Positions 8,231-16,535 of a DNA stretch of 28,815 nucleotides are shown in pieces; position 1 is the stretch's first letter; every line of letters starts with the position of its first letter. Under the pieces are notes generated by a model, which made no database searches, was not told the DNA's origin, and saw nothing but the letters and a program-made list of their open reading frames with translations. Location: the NCBI RefSeq assembly GCF_009876115.1, contig NZ_WWSY01000024.1, positions 1 through 28,815 on the forward strand, given 5' to 3'. The position numbers and the translations under genes are program-made. This DNA comes from Collinsella aerofaciens (GTDB lineage Bacteria > Actinomycetota > Coriobacteriia > Coriobacteriales > Coriobacteriaceae).

Positions 8231-9256
8231 TTAGCGCGCTGCGTACTCGAGCATGCGGTCGAGCGTGAGCTTGGCCTGGTCTGCCGCCTCGTCCGAGACG
8301 CCGATCTGCACCTCGCCCTCGCCCGTCTCCAGGCAGCGCACGAGCTTTTTGAGCGTGATGAGGTCCATGTTGACGCAGGTGGGCTGCACCGCGGGGAAGT
8401 AGAACTTCTTGCCGGTGCCCTGGCAGCGGCGCTCGAGCTCGTAGAGCACGCCGCGAACCGTCACGATAATGAACTCGCTCGCGTCGGACTCCTCGGCATA
8501 CTTGATGATGCCGGCGGTGGAGCCGATGTAGTCGGCCTCGGCCAGGACGTCGGCCTTGCACTCGGGGTGCGCCAGCACGAGCGCGTCGGGGTGGGCCTCC
8601 GTCGCGTCGACGATCTGCTCGACGGTGATGATGTGATGGCGCGGGCAGTAGCCGTTGTTGAGAATGACGTGCTTTTGCGGCACCTGCTCGGCTACGAAGC
8701 GGCCGAGGTTTTGGTCGGGAATGAACAGGATATGCTGCTGCGGCAGCTCGGACACGATCTTGACGGCGTTGGAGCTGGTGACGCACACGTCACTCCAGCT
8801 CTTGATCTCGACCGTGGAGTTGACGTAGCAGACCACGGCCAGGTCGTCGCCGTACTCGGCGCGCGCCGCATCGACCGTCTCGCGCTTGACCATGTGCGCC
8901 ATGGGACAGTCCGCGCCCGGCTCGGGCAGCAGCACGGTCTTGGTGGGATTGAGCAGCTTGGCGCTCTCGCCCATAAACTCCACGCCGCACAGCACGATGG
9001 TCTGCTGCGGCAGGCTCTTGGCAAGCTTTGCCAGGTAGAAGCTGTCGCCGACGTAATCGGCAACAGCCTGGACCTCGGGCGCCACGTAATAGTGCGCCAG
9101 GATCACCGCGTCACGCTGGGTTTTAAGTTGCTGAATGGCCTCGACGGGCTCTGCGGGCACCAATGCCGCGCGCTCCGTTGCCGTCGTTGCCGATGCCAGG
9201 CCGGCCGCAATGTCGCGTGCAAGCTCCGATGCATCCATGTTCGCGCTCTGTGCCAT
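8231..9256 (-). CDS. nadA: Quinolinate synthase
   Basis: NadA condenses iminoaspartate with dihydroxyacetone phosphate to quinolinate using a [4Fe-4S] cluster that is oxygen-sensitive. The 341-residue product shows AVILAHYYVAPEVQAVADYVGDS (about residues 50-72), VEFMGESAKLLNP, YVNSTVEIKSWSDVCVTSSNA, HPECKADVLAEADYIGSTAGI. The likely cluster ligands are Cys117, Cys204 and Cys294, whose spacing (87 and 90) fits the family. The ATG at 9256 has GAGGGG upstream; a TTG directly before it is in frame but less likely. It is the first gene of the operon, 55 bases ahead of nadB. Confidence 0.97.
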   Translation of the reverse strand: MAQSANMDASELARDIAAGLASATTATERAALVPAEPVEAIQQLKTQRDAVILAHYYVAPEVQAVADYVGDSFYLAKLAKSLPQQTIVLCGVEFMGESAKLLNPTKTVLLPEPGADCPMAHMVKRETVDAARAEYGDDLAVVCYVNSTVEIKSWSDVCVTSSNAVKIVSELPQQHILFIPDQNLGRFVAEQVPQKHVILNNGYCPRHHIITVEQIVDATEAHPDALVLAHPECKADVLAEADYIGSTAGIIKYAEESDASEFIIVTVRGVLYELERRCQGTGKKFYFPAVQPTCVNMDLITLKKLVRCLETGEGEVQIGVSDEAADQAKLTLDRMLEYAAR

Positions 9257-9291
9257 CAAGGCCCCTCTCTTTTGGCGAATCTTGGGGCTTT

Positions 9292-9320
9292 AGTATGACA
9301 CCTAGGTTTACAGCTGACAA
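9292..9320 (-). promoter_or_regulatory. Promoter of the nadA-nadB-nadC-niaR operon
   Basis: On the minus strand TTGTCA (9315-9320) and CATACT (9292-9297) are separated by exactly 17 bases. The -35 box sits in the centre of the palindrome at 9298-9341, so a bound repressor would block polymerase. Confidence 0.7.
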
Positions 9321-9341
9321 GACAGCTGTAAACCTAGGTGT
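9298..9341. promoter_or_regulatory. Probable NiaR operator
   Basis: ACACCTAGGTTTACAGCTG (9298-9316) and its exact complement (9323-9341) form a perfect 19-base-arm inverted repeat with a 6-base centre. On the minus strand the core reads ACAGCTGTCTTG-TCAGCTGT, which resembles the ACA..TGTCTTGACA..TGT pattern I recall for NiaR sites. The niaR gene in the same operon supports the assignment. Confidence 0.85.
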
Positions 9342-9548
9342 AAAGTTGAAATAAAGATTCGACCATGCGGCAAGTCCATATTCGAACTGGCAAGCTGAGG
9401 ATAGCCGAGCTCTCGATAGCGCAGGAGACATCTTTCGCCACCGCAATACCGCTCGGCGCGAGTTGCGCACCGTGAGGCACGAACGGGCGCTCCCCCGCGA
9501 GTGGTCCGCGCCCAATGTGGCAAAATCGAACTACTAAGGGGGCTCAGA

Positions 9549-10271
9549 ATGCTCAAGATTATTGCCTGCGACGATGACGTCGCTTTTCTAGATAGACTGC
9601 ACCGGATGATCGACCGTTGGTCGATCGAGACGGGCACGGCGGTCGATGTTGCGCTCGTTACGCGCGGCGAGGACCTGCTGGCGCGCCATGCCGCGTCGCG
9701 CGCCGACATCATCCTGCTCGACATGATCATGCCGCTCGTCAACGGCATGGACACCGCACGCGAATTGCGCCAGGCCGACACCGCCGTGCGCCTGGTGTTC
9801 CTCACCTCGTCGCCCGAGTTTGCACTGGAGTCCTACGAGGTCCGCGCCTTCGACTATCTGCTCAAGCCCGTGACTTACGAACGCCTGGCGCAGTTACTCG
9901 ACGAACTTTCGAGCATGCGCCCGGCGGCAACCGACGAGCTCGTGATCAAAACGTCCTTTGGCTACCACGCCCTGCGCCTGTCCGACATCGAATATGCCGA
10001 GGCGCGCAACAAGCACGTGGTCTTCCACCTGCGCGACGGACGCGATATCGAGGCACTCGAGTCGTTCCGCAGCGTCGAGGACCGTTTGGCGCAAAATGCC
10101 ACCTTCTTTAAATGCCACCGTAGCTACCAGGTCAACTTGCGCAACATCGACCACTTCGATCGCACAGACATCGTCATGCGCTCGGGCGCGTGCATTCCGC
10201 TGTCGCGCAGCAGCAAGCAGGGGTTCCAAGACGCCTACTTTGCGGTGCGCTTTGAGGGCGGGAGGCGCTGA
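9549..10271 (+). CDS. LytTR-family response regulator
   Basis: A 240-residue AlgR/AgrA-type regulator. The receiver domain (about residues 1-118) has the acidic pair at Asp8-Asp10, the phospho-acceptor Asp58 in IILLDMIMP and Lys106 in YLLKPVTYERL. The C-terminal LytTR DNA-binding domain (about 135-235) contains YAEARNKHVVFH and the typical FFKCHRSYQVNLRNIDHFDR. The ATG at 9549 follows AAGGGGG. The stop overlaps the kinase start (TGATG). LytTR systems often respond to peptides or cell-envelope signals and control bacteriocin, surface or uptake genes, but no target or peptide gene is visible here, so its signal is unknown. Confidence 0.93.
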   Translation: MLKIIACDDDVAFLDRLHRMIDRWSIETGTAVDVALVTRGEDLLARHAASRADIILLDMIMPLVNGMDTARELRQADTAVRLVFLTSSPEFALESYEVRAFDYLLKPVTYERLAQLLDELSSMRPAATDELVIKTSFGYHALRLSDIEYAEARNKHVVFHLRDGRDIEALESFRSVEDRLAQNATFFKCHRSYQVNLRNIDHFDRTDIVMRSGACIPLSRSSKQGFQDAYFAVRFEGGRR

Positions 10272-11548
10272 TGATCTCCTCGGTCGAAATGGTCCTTTGG
10301 GCAATCCACCACGCCACGACGCTGCTCTTTGGCGTCTTTGCCTCGGCGGCGCTGTGCGGTATCGAAATCAATCGACGCCATGCACTCGAGTTGGTGGGGG
10401 TCGGAGCCGCAACCGGCGCTGCCTTTTCGATCGCCAATGTCGTTGGCGGAGAGCTTTTTGCCCGTCAGGTCTATCCGCTCGTCGTGCACTTGCCGCTTAC
10501 CGTCTACCTATGCGCGCGCTACCACTTGAGTCCGCTACTCGCGACGTTGGGCGTCACCAGCGCCTATCTGAGCTGCCAGTTCAGCAATTGGATGGGCATC
10601 GCCGCATTTGCCGCAACCGATTCTCAGATCGCGTACTATCTGGCACGCATCGCTACCACGCTCGGCGTCTTTGCCGTCCTGCTGCATTGGGCCGGCGACA
10701 TTGGACCCCGCTTGGCGATTAAAAGCCCCACCGAGCTGGGCATCCTTTTAATCCTGCCGCTCGTCTATTACATCTTTGACTATGCCACCAACGTCTACAC
10801 CACGCTGTTCCACTCGGGCTCGGTGGTGACAGTTGAGTTTTTGGCATTTGCGCTCTGTGCCTTCTATCTTATGTTTCTTGCTGTTTACCTGCGCGAATAC
10901 GAAGAAAAGGAAACCGCCGAGCGAGAGCGTTGGATGCTCGAAACCCGCGACAGCGCCGCCATCAAAGAGCTCGAGGCTTGGCGTCAATCTGGGCGCGAGC
11001 TGTCGATTCTTCGCCACGATATGCGCCACTTCCTACGCGGCCTGGCCACTTTAATTGAGGAGGGCCACACCGACGAGGCGCTCAAACGCATCGATGAGCT
11101 CTGCGAAGCCGGCGACCGCACCGCCGTACGCCGCTTCTGCGCCAACGAGACCGTAAACATCGCGCTTTCGTCATTCAACTCAGATATCAATAGAAACGGC
11201 ATTACCGCCAACCTGCGCGCCGCCGTACCCGAAACCGTCCACGTAGGTGACGCCGACCTGTTTAGCGTGCTCTCAAATGCCCTGGAAAACGCTATCACCG
11301 CCGCAAGCGCCGCACCCCAAGGAAAGCGATTCGTCGACCTTGACCTGCGACTTGAGGACGGCCAGCTGTTGCTGTTAGTTTCCAACACGTTTGACCGCGC
11401 GCCGCGCATGGTCGACGGCATGCCCGTGACCCGGCATGCGGGCCACGGCTTTGGAACCAAGAGCATCAAACTTGCCGTGGAGCGCATGAACGGCAACTGC
11501 CAGTTCCGCATTAACGGCGATCGGTTTGAGCTGCGCGCTGTGATGTAG
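10271..11548 (+). CDS. GHKL-type sensor histidine kinase (AgrC/VirS-like)
   Basis: A 425-residue membrane kinase. The first 208 residues form about six hydrophobic segments. A short coiled coil (about 208-240) connects to the phospho-acceptor helix with ELSILRHDMRHFLRG (His249) and then a GHKL ATPase domain with N box SNALENAITAA (around 335-345) and G box GHGFGTKSI (391-399). It should autophosphorylate and pass the phosphate to the LytTR regulator encoded immediately upstream. The start is coupled to the regulator stop, with GGGAGG just upstream. No extracellular PAS or Cache domain is evident, so the membrane part itself is probably the sensor. Confidence 0.9.
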   Translation: MISSVEMVLWAIHHATTLLFGVFASAALCGIEINRRHALELVGVGAATGAAFSIANVVGGELFARQVYPLVVHLPLTVYLCARYHLSPLLATLGVTSAYLSCQFSNWMGIAAFAATDSQIAYYLARIATTLGVFAVLLHWAGDIGPRLAIKSPTELGILLILPLVYYIFDYATNVYTTLFHSGSVVTVEFLAFALCAFYLMFLAVYLREYEEKETAERERWMLETRDSAAIKELEAWRQSGRELSILRHDMRHFLRGLATLIEEGHTDEALKRIDELCEAGDRTAVRRFCANETVNIALSSFNSDINRNGITANLRAAVPETVHVGDADLFSVLSNALENAITAASAAPQGKRFVDLDLRLEDGQLLLLVSNTFDRAPRMVDGMPVTRHAGHGFGTKSIKLAVERMNGNCQFRINGDRFELRAVM

Positions 11549-11612
11549 AAGTACGGCGCCGATCTCGCGGCGCGCCTCGCCCGCCAGGCAATCGCTCGCC
11601 GGTGCCGATCCG

Positions 11613-12188
11613 CTACAGTGGAGCGACCGCCGGGGTCAGCTGCTTGATGTAGGCCCACATGCGCTGCTTGGCCGCTTTGTCGGTCAGCGCCGCCTCAAAG
11701 CCATCGAGCGCGAGCACGCGGCGGCCCTGCACATGGGCGACCAGGCCGGGCTTGAGCATGGCGGTGTCGAAGTCATCAATCGCCACGAGCATATCGGCGT
11801 AGGTTTCGCGCATGGCATCGGCCGCGCTGTTATCGAGCAGCAGCACCGCCTCGGGATCCAGAGACTCAAGCGCCTCGCGGAACAGCTCGCACGGCAGAGT
11901 CTCGCCCACCGCGACCGCTCCGTCGCCTGCGCCGGCGACGCTTGCCAGCACGCAAAAATCCTCGGGCGCGTAGCCGATGGCCCCAAGCGCCTTGCGCAGC
12001 GCAGCACCGTCCGGACCGGCAGCCAGCTCGCCGCCCGAACGCTCGGCCTCGTCCAAATCGCCTTTGACCAGCACGATCGGCGAGCACGCGTTGCCCACGA
12101 TGCGCACGCCACGGACCGCAAGCGATGTGAGCTCCTGCTCGGTCGCCTGGGCGATGGCTTCTTTTTTCTGGCTTTGTAACGTGGACAT
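11613..12188 (-). CDS. Uncharacterised 191-residue protein
   Basis: I do not recognise a family with certainty. The product is Ala/Leu-rich and predicted soluble, with no signal peptide. Its middle alternates strands and helices (RIVGNACSPIVLVKGD; LGAIGYAPEDFCVLASVAG; LDPEAVLLLDNSAADAMRETYAD; GRRVLALDGFEAALTD), faintly recalling the alpha/beta fold of uracil-DNA glycosylases. I see no catalytic motif or Fe-S cysteines to support that activity. The ATG at 12188 has GGAGAG upstream; an ATG 30 bases earlier has no ribosome-binding site. The gene converges on the histidine kinase gene and diverges from thioredoxin. It is probably a real gene, given full-length coding character and a good start. 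Confidence 0.7.
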   Translation of the reverse strand: MSTLQSQKKEAIAQATEQELTSLAVRGVRIVGNACSPIVLVKGDLDEAERSGGELAAGPDGAALRKALGAIGYAPEDFCVLASVAGAGDGAVAVGETLPCELFREALESLDPEAVLLLDNSAADAMRETYADMLVAIDDFDTAMLKPGLVAHVQGRRVLALDGFEAALTDKAAKQRMWAYIKQLTPAVAPL

Positions 12189-12324
12189 GCGCTCTCCAAT
12201 CGTTTGCGTGCCCACCATTATATAAAAGAGCTGCCCGCGAGTGGTTGCTTTGCGGGCGGCTGGGTATAAGCACGGTCGTACTGAGTTTTACGCGGCCGAG
12301 CCGCGTCGTATTATGGAGGTCACC

Positions 12325-12645
12325 ATGGCTGACATTAAGCAGATTACCCCCGAGAACTTCGATTCCATCGTTAACGACAGCCTGCCCGTGCTGGTCGATT
12401 TTTGGGCGCCCTGGTGCGGGCCCTGCCGATCGCTCTCGCCCATCGTGGACGAGGTAGCCGATGAGCTGGCAGGCAAGCTTGCCGTTGCCAAATGCAACGT
12501 CGACGACAACCAGGACCTGGCCATGAAGTATGGCGTCATGAGCATCCCCACGCTGATTGTGTTTAAGAACGGCGAGGAGATTGACCGCTCGGTTGGCGCT
12601 CTGCCCAAGGCGAGGCTGCAGGCGCTGCTGGAGAAGCATCTGTAA
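12325..12645 (+). CDS. trxA: Thioredoxin
   Basis: A 106-residue thioredoxin with the active site FWAPWCGPC (Cys31, Cys34), the cis-Pro loop MSIPTLIVFKNGE and the conserved Asp in VLVDFWA. It reduces protein disulphides in the cytosol using electrons from thioredoxin reductase, which is not in this window. The ATG at 12325 follows TGGAGGT; an upstream in-frame ATG would add 28 residues not seen in the family. It stands alone; a terminator lies at 12757-12795. Confidence 0.97.
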   Translation: MADIKQITPENFDSIVNDSLPVLVDFWAPWCGPCRSLSPIVDEVADELAGKLAVAKCNVDDNQDLAMKYGVMSIPTLIVFKNGEEIDRSVGALPKARLQALLEKHL

Positions 12646-12756
12646 TACGCTTGTTACTTGCCCGCCGTCCATGAGCGGTTTTGCACCGCTCGCCGGACTG
12701 CCGGGTGCGGCGCGTGCGACCACGGATAGTATGGTAGTTACAAACAGCCCCCAGTG

Positions 12757-12795
12757 AACGGGTGCGAGTCACACAGACTCGTACCCGTTTTCTTA
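12757..12795 (+). terminator. Rho-independent terminator after trxA
   Basis: AACGGGTGCGAGT and ACTCGTACCCGTT pair over 13 bases with one G-T pair, followed by TTCTT after TT. It is 111 bases after the trxA stop and 72 bases before the next gene, so it separates trxA from the nikR-hyp cluster. It could also act as a leader attenuator of that cluster. Confidence 0.75.
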
Positions 12796-12866
12796 TGCAG
12801 CAGCGCATAGAGCGAGCGTAGTAAAATCTGAACCACTGAACTGCCCCATACAAAAGGAGATTTTCC

Positions 12867-13115
12867 ATGCATGATGTTGGAATGAACATGAGCCAGCTTG
12901 CCATGAGCGTCAAGCAGGTCGACGACACCATCGAGCTCGCTCACGAGTGGAGCCATCAGCTGCTGCATGCGACCGAGAATTTTGACATGGAGCGCATCGG
13001 CGCCAAGCTCGAGGCAGCCATGGCCGCGCTGCACGAGGCCCACGACGCACTCGAGGGCTACGAAGAGGCCATCGAGGCCGACCACAACTCCGTCGGCTCC
13101 GTGAAGCTGGTGTAA
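12867..13115 (+). CDS. Small helical protein upstream of nikR
   Basis: An 82-residue soluble, acidic protein, almost entirely helical by eye (MSVKQVDDTIELAHEWSHQL, then EAAMAALHEAHDALEGYEEA). It has nine histidines including two near the N-terminus but no cysteine. AAGGAG stands at ideal distance from the ATG. The next gene, nikR, starts one base after its stop codon, so the two are translationally coupled. I do not recognise a family. Its place at the head of the nikR-hyp group suggests a part in nickel or hydrogenase biology, which is inference from context only. Confidence 0.75.
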   Translation: MHDVGMNMSQLAMSVKQVDDTIELAHEWSHQLLHATENFDMERIGAKLEAAMAALHEAHDALEGYEEAIEADHNSVGSVKLV

Positions 13116-13116
13116 C

Positions 13117-13629
13117 GTGGCCGAACACGAGCACGGCTGCGGGTACGAGCACGAGCATCCGCACGGGGCGGACGGTGACGCAGGCTGCCACTGTAGTGGC
13201 TCCGGCTCCGAGCTAGTCCGCTTTTCGGTTACCGCACCGGACGACCTGCTGCGCCGTTTTGACGAACAGATCGCGCGCCGCGGCGACGTGGCCAACCGCT
13301 CCGAGGCCGTGCGCGACCTGATTCGCGCCTCGATCGCCAAGGAGCAGATGCGCACGCCCGATGAGCATGTTATCGGGTCGCTCACCATGATCTACGACCA
13401 CCATACCGGTGACCTGACGCGCCGTCTGGACGAAGTGCAGCACGACTACACCGACGAGATCGTATCGACCATGCACGTGCATCTGGATCACCACAACTGC
13501 TTGGAGATTCTGGCGCTCAAGGGTCGCGGCGAGCGCGTCTACGAACTAGCCGACCGCCTGCTGGGCCTGCGCGGCGTTAAGCACGGCGAGCTCACGTGCG
13601 CCGCCACCAAGCAGAGCCTGGGGCTGTAG
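13117..13629 (+). CDS. nikR: Nickel-responsive regulator NikR with His/Cys-rich N-terminal tail
   Basis: The ribbon-helix-helix DNA-binding domain spans about residues 32-75 (LVRFSVTAPDDLLRRFDEQI) and the ACT-like nickel domain about 85-165. The four nickel ligands of E. coli NikR align with His109, His120, His122 and Cys128 (HVHLDHHNCLEIL), with identical spacing. NikR represses nickel uptake or related genes when nickel is plentiful. Unusually, residues 1-26 hold six His and three Cys (HEHGCGYEHEHPHG, CHC), like the nickel-storing tails of some HypB proteins. The GTG start at 13117 is one base after the previous stop; no later start would keep the whole domain. hypF follows 42 bases on. Confidence 0.92.
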   Translation: MAEHEHGCGYEHEHPHGADGDAGCHCSGSGSELVRFSVTAPDDLLRRFDEQIARRGDVANRSEAVRDLIRASIAKEQMRTPDEHVIGSLTMIYDHHTGDLTRRLDEVQHDYTDEIVSTMHVHLDHHNCLEILALKGRGERVYELADRLLGLRGVKHGELTCAATKQSLGL

Positions 13630-13671
13630 CGCACCTGTCCCTATTTGGTCGGTTTTGATGAGGGGTGTCGC

Positions 13672-16143
13672 ATGCGACATGTGCATATTCATGTGACGGG
13701 CATTGTGCAGGGCGTTGGCATGCGGCCGTTTGTGTATCGCGAGGCCATGGCGCATGGCATTTGCGGATGGGTGCTCAACGCGGGCGACGGCGTGCATATC
13801 GAGGCGCACGCTCCGGCCGATGCGCTCGATGCTTTTGTTGCCGCGCTTTCTGCGCATGCGCCTGCGGCAGCCCGCGTTGAGCGAGTCGATATTGCGGATT
13901 TGGAGCCTGGCGGCTGGAGCGCTGCCGATGAGCAGGGCTTTCGCATTGTGGCATCGCAGGACCAGACCGCGCACACGACGCTCGTCTCGCCCGATATCGC
14001 CACCTGCGACGATTGCCTGCGCGAGTTGTTCGATCCCGCCGACCGACGCTATCACTACCCCTTTATCAACTGCACTAACTGCGGACCGCGCTTTACCATC
14101 ATCCGGTCGCTGCCTTATGACCGAGCGGCCACGTCGATGAATTGTTTTCCCATGTGTCCTGAGTGTGCCGCGGAGTATGCCGACCCACTCGACCGGCGTT
14201 TTCACGCGCAGCCCGATGCCTGCTTTGATTGCGGGCCGCATATTACGTGGCGCGAGGCTGTGAACGGCGATGCGTGCGGGAATTCGTCCGCGACACCGGC
14301 CGTCGGCACCACACGCGAGGCCAGCGACGCTATCATCGAGCGCTGCGTCGAGCTGCTGGCCAGCGGCGGCATCGTCGCCATCAAGGGTCTGGGCGGATTT
14401 CACTTGGCATGCGACGCCTCCAACGAGCAGGCGGTAGCCGAGCTGCGCCGTCGCAAACGCCGCAGCAACAAGCCGCTTGCCGTTATGGTACGCGACCTTG
14501 CCGACGTTGAACGCCTGTGCCATGTCAACGACGTTGAGCGCGGCTTGCTGGCCGGCAGCATTCGCCCCATTGTGCTGCTGCGCCGGCGTGCTGTTTGCGG
14601 GAGCGACGGCGATTCTCCCGACGCCCTCGTACTCGCACCGTCCGTCGCGCACGACCTGCCCGAGCTTGGCGTTATGCTCCCCTACACTCCGCTTCAGCAT
14701 CTGCTGCTTGCCGTGGCAGAAGCCCGCGGTATGCACGCGCTCGTCATGACCAGCGGAAACCTGAGCGAAGAGCCCATCGAGACCGATGACGATCTTGCCT
14801 GGGAGCGCCTCGTTGCCGCCGGCATTGCTGATGCGCTACTCGGCAACGACCGCGCGATCCTCTCGCGCTACGACGACTCCGTGGTGCGCGTGGTCAACGG
14901 CGCCATTATGCCCGTGCGCCGTGCCCGCGGATATGCACCCCAGCCGCTGCCGTTGCCGGCGCTCGACGGCGCTCCGTCCTGCGTGCTCGCCTGCGGGCCA
15001 CAACAAAAGGCCACGATTGCGCTCACGCGCGAAGGGACGAACGGCGAGGCAACCTGTTTTGTGTCGCAGCATATCGGCGATGTTGAAAACGGCGGGACCT
15101 TCGATGCCTGGAACGCCGCGCGCACGCGCTTGGAAGATCTCTTTGACTTGGCGCCCGCCGCCTTGGCCTGCGATTTACACCCCAGCTATCTATCGGACCA
15201 GTGGGCGCGCGAGCAGGCGCGAAAATGCAATCTGCCGCTCGTCGAAGTGCAGCACCATCATGCGCATATCGCGAGCGTAATGGCCGAGGCCATCGCCGCG
15301 GGCCAGCTTACAACCGACACGCGTGTCCTTGGCATCGCCTTCGACGGCACCGGCGCCGGCACCGATGGGACCATTTGGGGCGGCGAGTTTCTTGTTGCCA
15401 GCCTTGACGGCTTTGAGCGCACCGCGCATTTGCTCACCTGGGCGCTCCCCGGCGGGGCGGCCTCCGTACGCGACGCTCGACGCAACGCCTTTGCCCTGCT
15501 CAGCGAACTCGGCCTACTCGAGCACCCAGGCGCCGCCCAGCTTTTGGACAGCCTCGACGAGCAAACGCGTAGCGTGACAGCCACCATGATCGAGCGCGGC
15601 ATCAACAGCCCGCGTACCAGCAGCATGGGACGTCTCTTTGATGCCGCGGCAGCAATTCTGGGCATCTGCGACAAGGCAACCTACGAGGGCGAACCCGCCA
15701 TAGAACTCGAAGCCGCCGCCTGGCGCGCGTTCAGCAGTGAAAGTGCCTGCCCCACCGGCAATATGGTCAGCTTTTCCGTAACCGAATCATCCCGTCCGGA
15801 CGACTGCCATGTTCTGAACTCCAGACCGCTTTTTGAGGCGCTTTTGGAGGGAATCAGGACCGGCGTGCCCGCCGGCAAGCTCGCGCTCGACTTCCACGTC
15901 ACCATCGCGCGCTCCTCGGCACGAATCGCACGCGAAATCTGCGCCCGTGAAGGCCTCGACACCGTCGCGCTCTCGGGCGGCGTGTTCATGAACCGACTTT
16001 TGCTTCAGCTCCTCACCCGCGAGCTCAAAAGCATGGGTCTCACTGTCTTGATTCCCCGCTCCGTGCCCGTCAACGACGGCTGTATCGCCTACGGTCAGGC
16101 CGTCATCGCTCGCGCTCGCCTCGCGCAGACAGCATCGCGATAG
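13672..16143 (+). CDS. hypF: Carbamoyltransferase HypF
   Basis: HypF makes carbamoyl-adenylate from carbamoyl phosphate and ATP and carbamoylates the C-terminal Cys of HypE, the source of the CN ligands of [NiFe] hydrogenase. The 823-residue product has all domains in order: acylphosphatase-like (about 1-90; VQGVGMRPFVYREA), two zinc fingers (Cys112/115/134/137 and Cys162/165/184/187, with DRRFHAQPDACFDCGP), a YrdC-like domain (about 215-400; KRRSNKPLAVMVRD) and a Kae1-like C-terminal domain (HHHAHIASVMAE; FDGTGAGTDGTIWGGEF; SGGVFMNRLLLQLL). The ATG at 13672 has GAGGGG upstream. It leads hypF-hypC-hypD-hypE. Confidence 0.97.
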   Translation: MRHVHIHVTGIVQGVGMRPFVYREAMAHGICGWVLNAGDGVHIEAHAPADALDAFVAALSAHAPAAARVERVDIADLEPGGWSAADEQGFRIVASQDQTAHTTLVSPDIATCDDCLRELFDPADRRYHYPFINCTNCGPRFTIIRSLPYDRAATSMNCFPMCPECAAEYADPLDRRFHAQPDACFDCGPHITWREAVNGDACGNSSATPAVGTTREASDAIIERCVELLASGGIVAIKGLGGFHLACDASNEQAVAELRRRKRRSNKPLAVMVRDLADVERLCHVNDVERGLLAGSIRPIVLLRRRAVCGSDGDSPDALVLAPSVAHDLPELGVMLPYTPLQHLLLAVAEARGMHALVMTSGNLSEEPIETDDDLAWERLVAAGIADALLGNDRAILSRYDDSVVRVVNGAIMPVRRARGYAPQPLPLPALDGAPSCVLACGPQQKATIALTREGTNGEATCFVSQHIGDVENGGTFDAWNAARTRLEDLFDLAPAALACDLHPSYLSDQWAREQARKCNLPLVEVQHHHAHIASVMAEAIAAGQLTTDTRVLGIAFDGTGAGTDGTIWGGEFLVASLDGFERTAHLLTWALPGGAASVRDARRNAFALLSELGLLEHPGAAQLLDSLDEQTRSVTATMIERGINSPRTSSMGRLFDAAAAILGICDKATYEGEPAIELEAAAWRAFSSESACPTGNMVSFSVTESSRPDDCHVLNSRPLFEALLEGIRTGVPAGKLALDFHVTIARSSARIAREICAREGLDTVALSGGVFMNRLLLQLLTRELKSMGLTVLIPRSVPVNDGCIAYGQAVIARARLAQTASR

Positions 16144-16274
16144 GCTGTTTTGCCAGCCTGCGCGCCGCCGTCTCACAGGTGTAACGCGTTTGCTCGTGAC
16201 TCCTGCGAGCGCTACCATCAACTGATGGGTAATTAGGCGCCTATCCAGCGCAAAACGTATAAAAGGGGAACATT

Positions 16275-16535
16275 ATGTGCCTTGCCGTTCCCGGTAAAGT
16301 GGTCAAACGCGACGACGACCTTAAGGCTACCGTCGACATGATGGGCATCGAGCGCCCCGTTTCGCTGCGCCTCGTGCCGACGGCACAGGTAGGCGACTAT
16401 ATTCTCGTGCACGCCGGCTTTGGCATTCAGATTGTCGACGAGCAGGAGGCGCAGGAGACGCTCGACCTGGTCAACACCATGACCGAACTGGTCGAAGAAG
16501 ACCAGCTGGCCACCAACCCGACCGAGGCTTACTAG
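16275..16535 (+). CDS. hypC: Hydrogenase maturation chaperone HypC
   Basis: An 86-residue HypC/HybG/HupF protein starting MCLAVPGKVVK, whose Cys2 binds the Fe(CN)2CO unit. The OB-fold pattern GDYILVHAGFGIQIVDE is typical. HypC works with HypD as scaffold for iron-ligand assembly and then escorts the hydrogenase large-subunit precursor. AAAAGGGGAACATT precedes the ATG. The 131-base gap after hypF contains no clear promoter. The stop TAG overlaps the hypD GTG by one base. Confidence 0.96.
   Translation: MCLAVPGKVVKRDDDLKATVDMMGIERPVSLRLVPTAQVGDYILVHAGFGIQIVDEQEAQETLDLVNTMTELVEEDQLATNPTEAY

Noticed and set aside
8231..9256. Loss of the NadA cluster cysteine, because the first Cys seen (Cys90) has wrong spacing
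   Set aside because: The correct set is Cys117, Cys204 and Cys294. Cys90 is an extra residue in the VEFMGE strand region.
12241..12324. Longer thioredoxin with a 28-residue leader
   Set aside because: The leader lacks a signal peptide and the ATG at 12325 has TGGAGGT. Thioredoxin normally starts there.
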